From Takifugu bimaculatus (taxonomy: Eukaryota > Chordata > Actinopteri > Tetraodontiformes > Tetraodontidae), in assembly GCA_004026145.2 (NCBI GenBank), contig CP034975.1:9953418-10017417 (forward strand): a stretch of 64,000 bases of DNA, given 5' to 3'. The notes under the pieces are model-generated. The model saw nothing but the letters and a program-made list of their open reading frames with translations, was not told the DNA's origin and did not search any database. The position numbers were made by a program, and so were the translations under genes. Positions 1-26,452 of the stretch are shown here, in pieces (within the stretch, counting starts at the first letter, position 1; the number at the start of each line of letters is the position of its first letter).

Positions 1-1199
<1,199 letters not shown>

Positions 1200-1232
1200 C
1201 CCACCCACTTCGTCGACGTCTTTGGTCGTACA

Positions 1233-1380
1233 CCAATCACAAAACACTCTGCTGGTAATTCGAGCAGAAAAGACCAATCGGATTAAGCGCTTTTTTTATC
1301 ATGGCAAAAATTAAAGTTGTAAGAGCGCGTGTGTGTGCGCGAGGAGACCTGAACTAGCCACAGAAGAAGAGAGGAGCGCG
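1233..1380 (+). promoter_or_regulatory. stac2: Probable stac2 proximal promoter with two CCAAT boxes
   Basis: Two CCAAT motifs (1233-1237 and 1274-1278) about 40 bases apart precede a GC/CpG-richer stretch that continues to the start codon at 1621. No TATA box is evident at a sensible distance. The arrangement suggests a CCAAT-driven promoter and a 5' UTR of a few hundred bases. The transcription start itself cannot be placed. Confidence 0.4.
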
Positions 1381-1620
1381 AGCTAGTTTAAGGGGTCTCT
1401 GTTTCTTTCGACAGCCGAAGAAGAAGCGAAGTTTCGGAGGATTTCTAGTGAACAGGCGACAAAAGTCAGATTGTCAGATGGATACTGGCGACGCAAAGGT
1501 GTCCTGACACCTGAACTACCAAGACACCGCGGCGGTGCTCGGACCTGTGCGTGCGTAGCCGCCTCTTTTTCCCCCGCAGTGGACTTCTCACTTTGTTTCT
1601 GGTGAATCTTCTGTGACGAG

Positions 1621-13980
<12,360 letters not shown>

Positions 13981-15970
13981 CGGCGCGTTCTACTCGTGTC
14001 TTCGGGATGAAGTTGCTCACTCCACTGGAGGAATACTCAGGAGTGTTCTAACCAAACTGCTGCCTCCGTCCTTCCAAAACGTGGCAGTGAATAGAATAGA
14101 AGCTTAAGTGGTCACTGATCCACCCTTTTGCTTTTTTAATCTTGGAGGATCTTCTTTAGAAGGCCTCTAGAGCTACCTTTCTCGTAGCATAACTCATTGT
14201 GTGGTTCGGCACACACAAGGGTAATGTAGCATCATGAGGAGAGGATAGTGCACAGGAAGCCTGGCTACCTCACTAGCCATTTTCTTTGGCCATCCATCTG
14301 CAAAAAAGGCAGCGGTCTCCCTTATTATGATCTTAAATATATTGCATGTGTTGGAGAAAACCGGTCGGTTAGCAAACTATTTTTGGTTTGCTTCAAACTG
14401 TCAAGCAGATCTAGGTGAGGGGGCGCCGGCAGTATGGTTCTGTTTCTAACAGAGTTTAGACGGAACAACCACACATCGGTTAGTTCTTTGTCTCTCACGC
14501 TGCTGTCCAGTGTCCTCACAGCACTGAAGTGAGAAATGCTTTGCGTGCACCTCGGGGAGCGTTTTGTTCAATATGCCCTTCAGTTACACTCTCTTTGCAC
14601 TCACCAACATCGGAGGCTCTGTTTTTTTCATACGCCCCGCAATGCAGGGATGGGTCCAGCGCTCCAGGTGACTGGAAAGGTGAAATCTAAACGCCGTCCA
14701 CCCGGACTGCAGCATTTGCATTTGCAAATTTCTTTATCCCCTGTTTCAATGGGAGGGTTGTGTGTTTGTACTTGTACTTCTGGCACAACCCAGCTTCTGG
14801 TTGCAGTTGATTTATTAACACTGGTCAAGAGGCATGAAGTGCTTTTACTAAAGAAACACTATAAATGCAATAAACATGAATCAGTTTTTAGTATAAATTC
14901 ACTGAGGCAAAACCGGCACAGTAAATCTACAAAAACAGCATTTGGTGCTGTTCTTAGATGGGTTTGTACTGATTGAGGCGCAACAATGCACCAGCACATC
15001 CCCGCCACCTCTCCGAGCCGTCCGCATCGTACCAGTTTACCAGAAAAAATAGATTTATATAGCTCACTGTTCCACTTTACTCAAAAAATGAATCATTAGA
15101 ATGTCTTGCGCGTTATACCGTCAGTGTTTATTTGTATGTATTGTCATGTGCTATTTACTGTCATATCTTGTGTACGTCATGACATCGGTGTGCTGTCTCG
15201 ACATTAAAATGTACTTGTTTTTTCTGGCATGGATAGCAAAGACAAGATTGTATGAATATGATACAGAAGGAGACGCTGTGGTTTGTCAAAAATAGGATGT
15301 TGGCTGATGATCTTTATCACCGAGCTTTTTGATGAATGGTCCTGTTGTCACGACTGTCCTGGTAGTCAAAATGGACACAAACCATCCGACTCCTTATTCT
15401 AGACTAGCAGGCAGCGATAAACTGGGCAATAACTGTAAATAAAAAAAAATAATCTGACATTTGTAAATTGGAGCCATTGAATTGAATTCAACGGCTCCTA
15501 TTAGCACTCTGAATATTTAGGAGCCAATCAGGGGCATTAAGAGCATTTGTAAATTATAGGAGAAAATCAGTTTTCTCACCACTTACCAACGAAGACACGA
15601 CTCTGCTCAATTAACAACCTTTACTGCACAAATAGTTTCAGATACTATGCACAACAGTTCTAGTCTCACCTTATTTTGTACTCGGCTCGTTTCTAGCACA
15701 GCAACATGTATCATCGTTTCTGTGCTTTAGCGAGGATATGAGTATGACTATTACGCCTTTTACAGAAGGTCCTTGTTGGATCAGCCAGCACTACGCTCTG
15801 CCTAAGCATCACCTTCACCGGCTAGACCCAAGATTGGCTCAGGATTACGATTACCCAGGTGAACTCTCCTCTTCACCTCAGTGCGCCGTATCGGGCTAGT
15901 TTTTTTGCATGGCTAGCTGTCCCTCGAAATCTCAGATATCTTAATAAAATTGGATGAACTGTCATTTTGT
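13981..15970 (+). other. stac2: stac2 3' UTR and polyadenylation candidates
   Basis: After the TGA at 13978-13980 there is no further stac2 coding similarity. AATAAA hexamers occur at 14869-14874 and 15943-15948. The second is followed within about 30 bases by a GT-rich stretch, as at genuine cleavage sites. The 3' UTR is therefore about 0.9 or 2.0 kb. Open frames in this interval have no recognisable similarity. Confidence 0.5.
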
Positions 15971-18900
15971 GTGCTCGTCTCTTTCTTTCTCACGTAATTG
16001 CTTTGGCGTGAGGTGGACTGGGAGGAAGATTTGTCTTGTGGATAATCAGCAAGTGACCCTTGCAGTAATTAAGAATGCTTTTAAACACGCTTACTTTGGC
16101 TGAAGTGATTAAAAATGAGGTGACCTTTGCGGAATGTTGAATTGTCTACTTTATTCCGGCCATTCCCACTACTGCTGGTTAACCTCCGCTGGGCTCAAAC
16201 AGGCCAATGGAATGTTGTTCTTTCAATCCACTGGCATTTTCTTGTTATCAAATAGTACAAACATTAACCCAAACTCTGCACCGTAACCTTGCTGACTTTT
16301 TCATTTCACACTTAACCTAATCCAGATGATAAATATGTCCCTGTGCGGGCAGAAAAATTGGAGCGAGACCCCTCATTTGGGATGAGTCCGGACAGAGCCT
16401 GGGAAAATGACTTGTTCTTAATGAGCATAAATAATATTATTAAGTTCCAATAAAATGACTTGGCAGTGGAGAAGCTGTTGGCAGGCCTCAGACTACGCTG
16501 GCAAGGACACTAATATGTGTGTGTATGTGCGGTGTGATGTGTTTCTCAAATCGTGATTCAGTTCTGTTATTTAATTGGATCCAATGTGATTTTGCCTGCA
16601 GAGAGAAAGGGAGAGAGAGACGGGCAGAAACGTGCAAGTTTGGCAGTGCACTAAGCCAATCGTGCATCTCCTCATATTGCCAGATTTGCTGCTCAAAATG
16701 GTTCTTTGCTCTTCACTTTCTTTGCCATCAAGCTCTTGTTCATTCCTTCCCATGACAGCTAGAGGAGATGGATGAAATGGTATGATTTAGCTTCAATCAG
16801 TTTCAGTCTTATTTCTCACCTCTTTCATAATCTGTTAGTATTCAGGTAACAAAACCTAGAAACTCCTAAAAACAGCTCATTTAATGCATGTCCTGTTAAA
16901 TGCACTTCTAAAATTAAGAAAACAGCAGAAAAAAAAATCTAGGCTCAAAATAGTGCTTGTGCTTAATCAGGCAGATCAGGGAAATAAAAAGGTGGCAAAA
17001 AGAGAAAAAAACTAACCAAAATACACCTTTTTACCCTCAAAACCCGCAAATAAATCTACCCTCTCCAGAGGTCTCATTCATGTTCCTGAAGCTGTGATGA
17101 AGAAGCGTTTAAAGTGATTGTAAATGTTGCAGCACCTTAACCAGCAAAAGCATGGAGGGCTTTTCACAGTCCGAGCGGATTTATTGATGCAAGATGACTG
17201 AGCAGGACTGCGAGCGGGGCATTTTAGAGCATATATGAGGCACCTCTGCAGATGGCCACCTCTGCACCACCTCTGCTTTAAAGGCAACATAATCACCTGT
17301 TATAAAACAAGTAATAATCTCTCATAAAAAGTCAAATTTTAGAATTTCGAAGCCTCACAAGTGACTCTTGAACTGGGTCGGTTCGAATTGTTATGAATAT
17401 TTTATCAGGTGATTTGAGCGACATATTATGAAACATTTGCCCCAGTTTCAGAGGAATTTGTCGATTAGAAATATCGAGGTGCTTTGTGTTGTCTCCATCC
17501 TCAGTATCCAGCTGTGTTTACACTTTTCCAGACCTCCTGCCAACTGGACCATTAAAAATGCAGGAGGAACAGGGAGGTGGCATGTTTAATGCATGCTCTC
17601 CTCTCCCACCGCTGGGGCCGCATCTGCTTTCTCAGGATACCGTTTGCACAGACAGGACGGTGGCTGCCAAGGGGTAAAAGACAACACGCACTGACGGCTT
17701 TGAGGCCCAAGAGTGGGACGTTACCGTAGATGCTTGGAGCTGATCCGAGATCAGGACGGAGATGGAGGAGAGAGAGGGGGGAAAAAAACAAAACACCCGT
17801 AAAGCTGACACATGAAAGCTGTTTCTGAATCTCACTTCACTGGGAACGACAGATTTAAGGGACTGCCAATACTTTGAGGGAATCTGTCTTTCAGGGGGAG
17901 GCCCAGGGCACTTTACAGTTTATTCTCGCACACGATAAAAAGAGATCAAGACAGATTTATTTATAAGAATGGATGTCTCTGCCTCAAACCATTGCCATCA
18001 GAGCTCATTCTTTGCTGATTTCTAGTCCGAATTATTGCTGAAACAGCTCTTAAGACTAGTATTTGTTTTTATCCATTACTAATTTGAGGGCTGCGCACTC
18101 TATGGGGAATTATGACAATAAACAAAAGCAATCTTATATCAATAATGTCTTGATTTTATTGCTTGTGTAAATCAGCTGTTTGGTGGAATCGGTGCTCTGT
18201 TTTCCACCACTTGCCCAACCTTGAAGCTGTTTGATTTGTTTGCCCTTGAGCAATCATCCAACGAGCACCACTTTTGTTAACGTGAGAGGATTTGTTCAGG
18301 GCTTCAAATCATTTTGAGCTCGTCACAGTCGAACATGGGCTAAGCTCATTTTCCGCAATATTGTGGAGCGTTGAGCAATCGCAGTCATCGTGGAATAATC
18401 ACAGCTTTATCCTGGCGCGCCTCCGTGTCTCTCGCTTCGGTTATCACAGATGTTCCTCAGAATTAAGCCCACGATGCTCCGAAGAGCCACCACAGTGCTC
18501 CGCTGCTGCGAATTTACCCCACCTTCACACCTGCCCCGTGCTTTTGCAACAGGATTATGGTCACCCCTGCAGAAACACGCGCCACTCCTCCTTTCCCCTT
18601 CGTCACTGACCTTTTTCGCCATCATGTGGCTTTAATTATAATTGGCCTCTCAACAGCAGCTGTAATGGGGACGATTAGCAAAAGGTCAAGTGTCACAATC
18701 AAAACAGAGTTTGGAAATGGAGAGCGCCGGGTTTGGGCTGATGTTCTCTTTTAAATCGTTAAAAAGAGCTGCTTGTTGTTCAACAATGGCACCACCTTCA
18801 AAGCATGATCTCACTCTCTCCCACTGTATTTTAGCTATAGCTCCATCCATCCATCCATCCATCCATCCATCCATCCATCCATCCATCCATCCATCCATCC

Positions 18901-21605
18901 ATCCATTTCTCTCATTTCCCCCATTGGGCTTCATTTAAAATACATTCTTTTAAAACGCGGGACTTCGAAGTTGCTATGAAACGGATCTAAAATCCACCAG
19001 AAGGGGTCTTTTTGTACTCTCTCTCTCTCTTTTTCTCTCTCTCTTCTTATATTGGATGCATTTGGGGATAAGACGACACCAGTCGCTCCTCTCTCTGCCT
19101 GACAATAGGCGGACTTCTATCAACTCCCTTTAAAAGTCCAGCACCAGTGTGATGAGGATTGGCAAAACCGATCCGTTCCGATTGAAATGTGTCAGAAACT
19201 TGTTGCCGTGGCACAAAGATTACAGGACATTTGGCCCCACTCAGTATACGCTCGCCTTTTTTTTCTCTCATTTTTCAGCCTCCACCCTCGCCAAAAGCTC
19301 TTTTATGACAGAAAGAAAGATGAAAAGGCAGAATATCAAGTAGAGTGGAGAACCAGCCAGTCAGGAATGAGCTTGGTAATAAGCCTAGCATGGCCTGGTT
19401 TGTTTTCAGAGAAATATATGCAGAAATAGAGGAGAGGAAAAAAAATAGAAGAAGAGGATTTCAAATGAGGGAAGCAGAGTGGAATGCTCCATCCCCTCAT
19501 ATATATTGATAACACATTTAGGTGTTGACGTCTATTGTAAGAAAGCAGTTTTCCAGGCCTCCAGAGAGTGTGTGAGCTGGGGCAACAATGAAGAGAGATT
19601 CATTTGTATTGTGATGCAAGAAGGTTTCTGTGTTGGGTCCGGTATTCATAATCCCATGCGGGATTGTGTGTGTTTGCAGGTGTCGGCGTAGGTTTTTGGC
19701 TTTCAGGCAACATTTAAACGAAGCGCAGCCTCGTTAACTCTGGTTACCAATAGCCTGTGAAATCAGGAAGAGGCTCCATAGCAAAAGAGACGCAGGTGCA
19801 TCTGGAGCGGTTCACTCTGTGGAGGGGTGCTACATTGTACAGGTACATGAATGTTTTTACCTGGTACTCCAGGTCCCAGGAGGTGGAACGTCCACCTGGG
19901 CGAATGAGCGGGTGATGGCGGCCAAGTGAGAGCCTGTGTGTTACCTGTGTGAGGGGGGAGGTGCTGCCTGTAGGTATGAGTGATGAAGGAGAGCATGGAG
20001 CAGAAACTCAAATCCAAGCCATGTTAGCATGATGCATGCGGTGTACGTGGCTGCAGACCCTTCCTGTTGGAAGGCCACCTGTAAAATAAAATAAAATATA
20101 GTCAAGTGTTATTTCCATTCTGTATTTTTCAAACTAATTTAAACTAAGACCGAGTAAAAGATGACATTCATACAAGTATTCACACCCTTTTCTACCACAT
20201 TGGGGTTAGCTTAGAAAAATAAGCAATTGTGCAATTAAAGGAACAGATGACGATTATGATGTCACCTGACATTAAAGCGGTGAAGATTCCACCACGTGTT
20301 CCACTTGACATTCATCCGCGGCAACTTAAGACTTAAGACCTTCCAGCCAGTCACAATCGATCGACAGTAGAATGATGATTTATTTTATCAAAAATGTTTA
20401 AATGAATCGTCTGAATATCCTCATCTCTAATTGTGAGCAAGGATGCTGCCGACTCTTGCATGGGCCCCATTTGTCTTGCTCGGGTCAAAGGCCAGCTGTA
20501 ATAAAAGCGCCGCTCTGTTTCATCTCATATTCTGCCCCTTATCCAATCCTATTAAGGTGCACGCTCCAGGAAATAAGAGTGCCTCCTGGTAATGAGGAAA
20601 CACATTAACTGAGCTACAAAATAGCTACCCTGCTGCACACAGCCTGCTGTCCCATTCAGCAGATTCTCCTTTTTTCCATCTCCTATATTTAAGCATCTTC
20701 TTTTTGTGTGTTTCAGGTCTTTTGTAAGTTATACTGCCTAAAGATTAGTGTTTGTTTCTGAGGGAAACAGATGCTGATGTAGTGTCTATTGCTCAGGTCC
20801 TCAAGGTCTTTGCTGTTTATCTGGGATGGAACAGAAAGCTACTAAACCCAGATTTAAACCTGGAAAACATCTGCCAGTGTGCAGGGATTGGTCTCCAGGG
20901 CAAGTTGCTGCAAGTTTCAGTACTTCTCTTCTCAGTCCAAGATCTGGAAAGTTGTGTTTGTGCACTATGAGGTTCCTAAAAATGATTAGTAGTAGAATTA
21001 TTTGATTATATGTATAATTGGGTCCCTTGGGCAATCAGCAAAGGGCTAAATGCTCACCTCATAAGTCTTCCATCAGTGTCATCTTTAATTAGCACAAGAT
21101 GAAGTGAGGAAATTGATAAGTCATGGAATTACCATGCATTAGATGTGCCAAACAAAGTTTAGCAAAAATTCATACATAAATAGCCATGACATCACGAAGC
21201 TAAGTGCAGGTGAGGCAGCATTTAAGTTTAAGGAAATTTATGAAGTAGATATCCCCAAAAAACCACCTTGCCTTGCCAAACTGAGGACTTATTTTTAGAT
21301 CTGCAAGTGCTTTATAAATTATGCATTTTTGATGGTGCCATGCAGTTGTTTTTCACTGGTACTTCAGTAAACTCAAGCTGAATATAGAAGCACTAATAAC
21401 ATTTTTCCTCATACCAATTTGATCACCAATCTAACACTATATCCCTTTAGCAAGCTGGTGCAACTGTGATAGTTTATGACAAATGAATCATATTACGTTG
21501 TTTGAAAAATTGACTCATGTAAGAAATTGTGCCGCCCCCCACTGGAGAGTTAATGACATTACAAATTCTCAGTTTCCATTAAATCGATTATACCATAGAG
21601 TACAA
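15971..21605. other. Intergenic region between convergent stac2 and rpl19
   Basis: About 5.6 kb with no exon I can assign. It contains the (CATC)n tract at about 18843-18905 and a CT-rich stretch near 19018-19046. One exon-like stretch on the minus strand (about 19760-19985) has splice-like boundaries but matches no family I know. Confidence 0.6.
18843..18905. repeat. (CATC)n tetranucleotide microsatellite
   Basis: About 15 perfect units of CATC (GATG on the other strand), intergenic. The open frames through it are repeat artefacts. Confidence 0.95.
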
Positions 21606-21630
21606 TTAAAAACAATCTCTTTTATCCAAC

Positions 21631-21636
21631 TTTATT
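21631..21636 (-). promoter_or_regulatory. rpl19: rpl19 poly(A) signal
   Basis: AATAAA on the minus strand, about 43 bases after the rpl19 stop codon. This gives the very short 3' UTR usual for ribosomal protein mRNAs. Confidence 0.75.
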
Positions 21637-21678
21637 AACAAGAAAATGTAGAATCGAATATTTCGTTTAACATTAAAT

Positions 21679-23398
21679 TCACTTCTTTGCAGTTTCCTCC
21701 TCTTTGGACAAGTTCTTGATGATTTCTTCTTTCTTGGCCAGAAGACGCTCTTCTCTGCGCTTGCGGGCCTCTTTTGTCTTTGAGCGGCGAGCCTCAGCCT
21801 GGTCACTGAATTCAAGTGGGATGTAAGAAAACAATGTTGATTTGAGAATTAATGGTATTATCAATTTAAGAATAGTGTAATTAATTAAAGCCCCACAATG
21901 GTGAAACAACTTACGCCAGAAGCTTCTTGCGAGCCTTATCTGCCTTCAGTTTGTGAATGTGCTCCATCAGAATGCGTTTGTTTTTGAAGACATTACCTTT
22001 GGCCTTCAAATATAAACTGTGATACCTTAAAGGATAAAAATCAATATTAAAACTACTCGTTTGCTGAACCATTACTAATAACTTAAGTTTGCACTTACAT
22101 GTGCCTGTCAATTTTCTTCGACTCACGGTAGCGACGAAGCAGACGACGCAGGATTCTCATGCGCCGCATCCATGTCAGTTTCTCTGGCATACGAGCATTG
22201 GCTGTACCCTTCCTCTTACCTGAGTGGCAGCGAATTTGTTAAAAGAAATTATTTTTAAAGTCAAACTCAGCAACACAGTGTGTGAGCGAGGGTGTTATTA
22301 TGAAATGAAGAACCTACCATATCCCATGTGACGACCTTTACGCCGTGCCAATGTGTTCTTGCGGCAGCGAGCGCGGGAGTGAACCGTCACGGGTTTTCTG
22401 ATGATTAGCCCATCCTTGACCAATTTTCGGATCTGTTGGCCTGTCGTACAAACACAAGACAGTGAAGATGCTGCTCACTGGAGACTGACAACACAGGGAA
22501 ACCAGGCAGGAAAGCCTCACATGACGTAAACTTACGAGAGTTTGCATTGGCAATCTCATTGGTTTCATTTGGATCCAGCCAGACCTTCTTCTTGCCACAG
22601 CGCAAGACACTGGATGCCAAGCGCTTCTGGAGCCTGAGCATGCTGAAATAGACAAATGAATAGTAAAAATTGGTTTGGCTTAAGACCATGTCTAATTTTA
22701 AGTTTGAAATAATGCAACTGAAAAGGATATAACTTCAGTCAACGTTCATTAGATCTGTTTGTGTTATGCATGTACCCCAGAGAGTAAGCACTTTATTTTT
22801 TTAAATATATAAAATATCGCAACTTTTTTCCACTCGTGCAAAACAGATTGTGATGATTGGTTCAGCGCGCTACTACGATCAATATCAAAGCATTCCGATA
22901 GAATAACCAATTTTACTTGACAGAATTGTTTGGATAAGAAGAGTATCATTTTCTATCTTCTTTTGGATGGTGCGTTATCTTTTATTGAGTCTTCGATGCT
23001 TGTCAGTCGGTTTGTAGTGACAGAATGGCGACATCCCAAAGTTAGCAACTGATATGTCAGAGGTGCATCATAAACAGGTCGAAAACTGCTTGGCTGATTT
23101 CAATAAAATTACTAATCATTGCATTCAGCCTAGCATTTCCATAAGTACTCCAACATGAACAGCATAGCCTTTCAGTTAGTCATGTTATGACATGCCCAGG
23201 TTACATTTTAGCTAGCACTAAATTAGCTTCCCTGCATAGTTCTTTAACATGTCTGCATCCAGGCAGGAACACGTCGTTTTACTCCTAACACCAGCAAATG
23301 GGCCATGTGTGGGTGTTGTCTTTATCTACGAATCCAATTAAATAGTTGTTATAAGTATAAAATGAACATTTAAATGGCTTTTATCTTGCTTACCTCAT
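21679..23398 (-). CDS. rpl19: 60S ribosomal protein L19 (eL19), 6 exons, complete
   Basis: Large-subunit ribosomal protein eL19. Coding exons in transcript order: 23394-23398, 22536-22642, 22318-22440, 22099-22219, 21915-22025, 21679-21805. Exon 1 holds only ATGAG, as in the vertebrate RPL19 gene; the next exon starts with C then ATG, giving Met-Ser-Met-Leu-Arg. All splice phases join and yield 197 residues (human 196). Conserved blocks are visible: CGKKKVWLDPNETNEIANAN, RKPVTVHSRARCRKNT, RKGRHMGYGKRKGTANARMP, and the long basic C-terminal helix ending KNLSKEEETAKK. The usual C-terminus EEETKK has one extra Ala here. A pyrimidine stretch at about 23423-23435 (minus strand) may be a weak 5' TOP-like start region. 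Convergent with stac2, as in human 17q12. Confidence 0.97.
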
Positions 23399-23969
23399 GG
23401 CTACTTTTAGCTTGATAGATACGCAGGAAATGGAACACTTGGGGACATACCATTATCGTATCGTCATGGGTGATATTTAAGTGTTGGGTGTAATTGAAAT
23501 ATTTCAGTATATATAGGATACTTTCCGCCCATGATAATAAGACTTAATAAGTGCATATAAATATAAATTGTATAATAATTGTTGAATTAGCTTTCTTATA
23601 GCATTCTACCCTTTTTATAATTAAGTGGTGCACTCCAAGCAACGTGTATTGTAAATTTCTGACCACGTGATGGCGCTAAAATGATAGAATAGAATTAAGA
23701 ATTTTAACTTAGATTCACATATTTTACTTTACCGTTTGCTCTGTACTTTTCAAATTTAGGTGGCTGATAGGGATAGCAAAAGAGGATTCTATGACGATTA
23801 GTATTTGAACTACATTGGAGCGTCAAAAACGTTTATTGCTATATTACGTAGCATAAACGCTGGGCTAATTTAATAGAAAAAAGAACAAAATAGAATGCAG
23901 CCGTTATCCGCTGAGATTATTCCACGTCCGCGTCATATATATCACTAGGTGTCGTTTTTAATCGACTAC
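23399..23969. promoter_or_regulatory. Shared intergenic interval between divergent rpl19 and gpat2
   Basis: About 0.55 kb separates the rpl19 start codon (minus strand) from the probable first exon of the acyltransferase gene (plus strand). The head-to-head arrangement makes this the promoter interval for both. The sequence is AT-rich with no TATA box clearly assignable to either gene. Bidirectional activity is inference only. Confidence 0.35.
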
Positions 23970-24230
23970 GAAGTGATGTGGAAAAGGTGCTCCCTGCTGG
24001 CTTCTGTCAGAACTGCAATGCTGAGAGGTCGCCGGTGTACCTAAACACCAGCCTCCTTCCTCCTGTCACGCATTTTTTTAAATCTCTGACAGAGCGTTGC
24101 AGACCAGTACTCACGGGTGCAGTGAGGCTTCCCGAGAGAAATACGAGTGTACGAAACAACCCAATGGTTGCGCTAGCTGTAGTTTTGCCATTAATTTCGA
24201 GATATGAATCACCTCAGCGCTGCACTCAAG
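23970..24230 (+). other. gpat2: Probable non-coding first exon of gpat2
   Basis: A GC-richer, CpG-containing stretch ending in CTCAAG followed by a strong donor GTAAGAAC at 24231, 2.2 kb before the first coding exon. A 5' UTR exon is expected because coding exon 1 is preceded by an acceptor (CTAG near 26410). The 5' boundary is not defined. The open frame through it (from 23978) has no similarity I recognise. Confidence 0.4.
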
Positions 24231-26452
24231 GTAAGAACCATTTCTATCGTGAGCGTGGCTCGGAAGCTAAAGCTAGCTACACGGTTGGAGTGAGCGGCGT
24301 GTGCGCCGGCAATGAAGCATTATTTCCACATTCTTTTTAGCGGCATCAGTTTAACATTTGCGAGCGGTAAAAGCAAAGTCGCTCGGGGCCGTTTTGAGCG
24401 GCGTGGCGGCTCATTAGCCGGTTTAACTTTACGTTGACATTGTGTTCAAGAGGTCCTTTGACAAAGAAGCAGGCGACATCTAATCTTGTAGCTGCTTTAG
24501 GGTCTTAACTAACGGATTAAATGTCAACCACTCGCTCGTTAATGTCGATCTAACTCGAGGCGGTGATCTTGTGGTGTAGTTATTGCTATATTCCCATAAT
24601 CCCCAACTTAACGCCCGGCTTTGGCTCATGATGCCCAGGGAGCGTGAGCGAACCATAGAGACGGTGACAGAAGCCAAACGAGTCGTCATTTAAAGGAGAA
24701 GGACTTTATCAGCGCAGCCGATCTGCAGATTGTGGAGACTTCGAACACTTCTGTTACTTTGAGGCCAAGCTATTCACCAGAGCACCCTGGTTTGTGCCAT
24801 TGTTGTCTGCAGTGACGGTATCGGCCCCCCATCTCTCACCCCTGCCCTCCTCCTGTTTGACCTGTTTACCGCTGAAGCCTTGGCGTCCACTGGATGGATT
24901 AACCCGCCATGTGTATTAGCATACTGTTTTTATTGTGTTTACTGTAACCAACACACTAACCAGATTCCAGACGCAACAACAGTACAGGACTTTAATCTGA
25001 GTTCTTCTCTTACTGTGTCCATGGATTGTTGTATTTTATGTAATCTTCCTTGTGGCTGCATGCCAGGTAAAGTGCTATACAAATAGTACATGATATAGAT
25101 ATTTTACAATTAATGTTTCACCATGACAATGATCTGTTGTGATGTGCTAAAAAATGAGTCTTTGTTTAAATAAGCAGAAAAGCGACTGACTTGTAACTAT
25201 GATCAGTCACACGTTAGACATTACAGTAGTCTGCATTGGTTATGGAATAGGTCACCAGATAGCCAACCCTGTGCTAAAATATTCAGAATGTTGTAAACAA
25301 ACGCATCAATCCAAGTGAGGCTCAATTATTTGCTAATGAGCAGTCAGAAATCAGTCAACCACGGGCACACTGGGTCAGCTTTTCCACACCTTTGTAGTTA
25401 TGGTGGGATAATGTCAGTAGATTAACTTGAGGAACAAGCTTGGTCAGACAGTTATATGTAAAAATAAATTAAAACACCTCTCACATTTAACATTAGCTGT
25501 TGAAGGAAGTTGATTTTACGAACTTGACTGAACCTGTTAACAGCCCAGCTCTGATTGAGATGAATTCAAAAGCCAGCAGCTGTTTAAAAAATGTTGAGGT
25601 GGAAGTATGCAGCAAGGGTGGCTTTAAAAATACTTCAAGCTCAAATGAATTCAGTTTAATGCTTTTGCAATCCATCAGTCACAGGAAACAGTGTTGACAA
25701 ACTTACTTGGCTAGTTTTGGCCGCTGCGACATGCATTGTGTTGATCGCATTGATGTGACACGGTTTTGCCAGCAGTCAGGATTAGCATACAAAGGAGCTG
25801 ATTGTCGTATATCTGGAACCTAAAAATCTTTTTAAAATGCTTTCAAAAGGCATGGAGGACAGCAGAATATGCATGAAGGAATCGCATAGCATTTTCTCAC
25901 GCATGCACAATATGCCACACATCTACGGTTATTGTGATATAATCTTTACAATATAAAGATCATGAAAACTGCAAATGCATTTTTTATAAAAACAACTTTT
26001 GTCATTACAATAAATCCAAATATCTCCAATATTATGGCATATGCCTTCCTGATAAGATTTCACAATCTACACCTTGACACAACTCTGAAAGGCTGGAATA
26101 ACCTGCACGAGCAGATATTAACTTGAAGGGTTTCTGCAGTAACTCATAGTATCATGGTGATGCATCACCTGGGAGGAGCCCGTGCCTTAACCCCAGAGAT
26201 GAGGCTGGTGACACTCCCAGACCTCCCAGAATTAAATATTAAATAATTATATGTGCACAGGCCATCATATTGTTTTATTCTGTCATCAACAAATTAATAT
26301 CATGGAAAGAAACAATATAATTTCCAAACCAAAATCTGACGTCCTTGAGGAGCATTTTTTTTTAAATATCAGAAAATATGATTCCTCTTTCTCTGACAGC
26401 TTTCTAGCTAGTGCTGTATGATCTGGGCGGAGGGGAAAGGACCACGGAGAAC

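Noticed and set aside
18686..18938. Open frames with Met-Asp-Gly-Trp or Ile-His-Pro-Ser repeats
   Set aside because: Translations of the CATC microsatellite.
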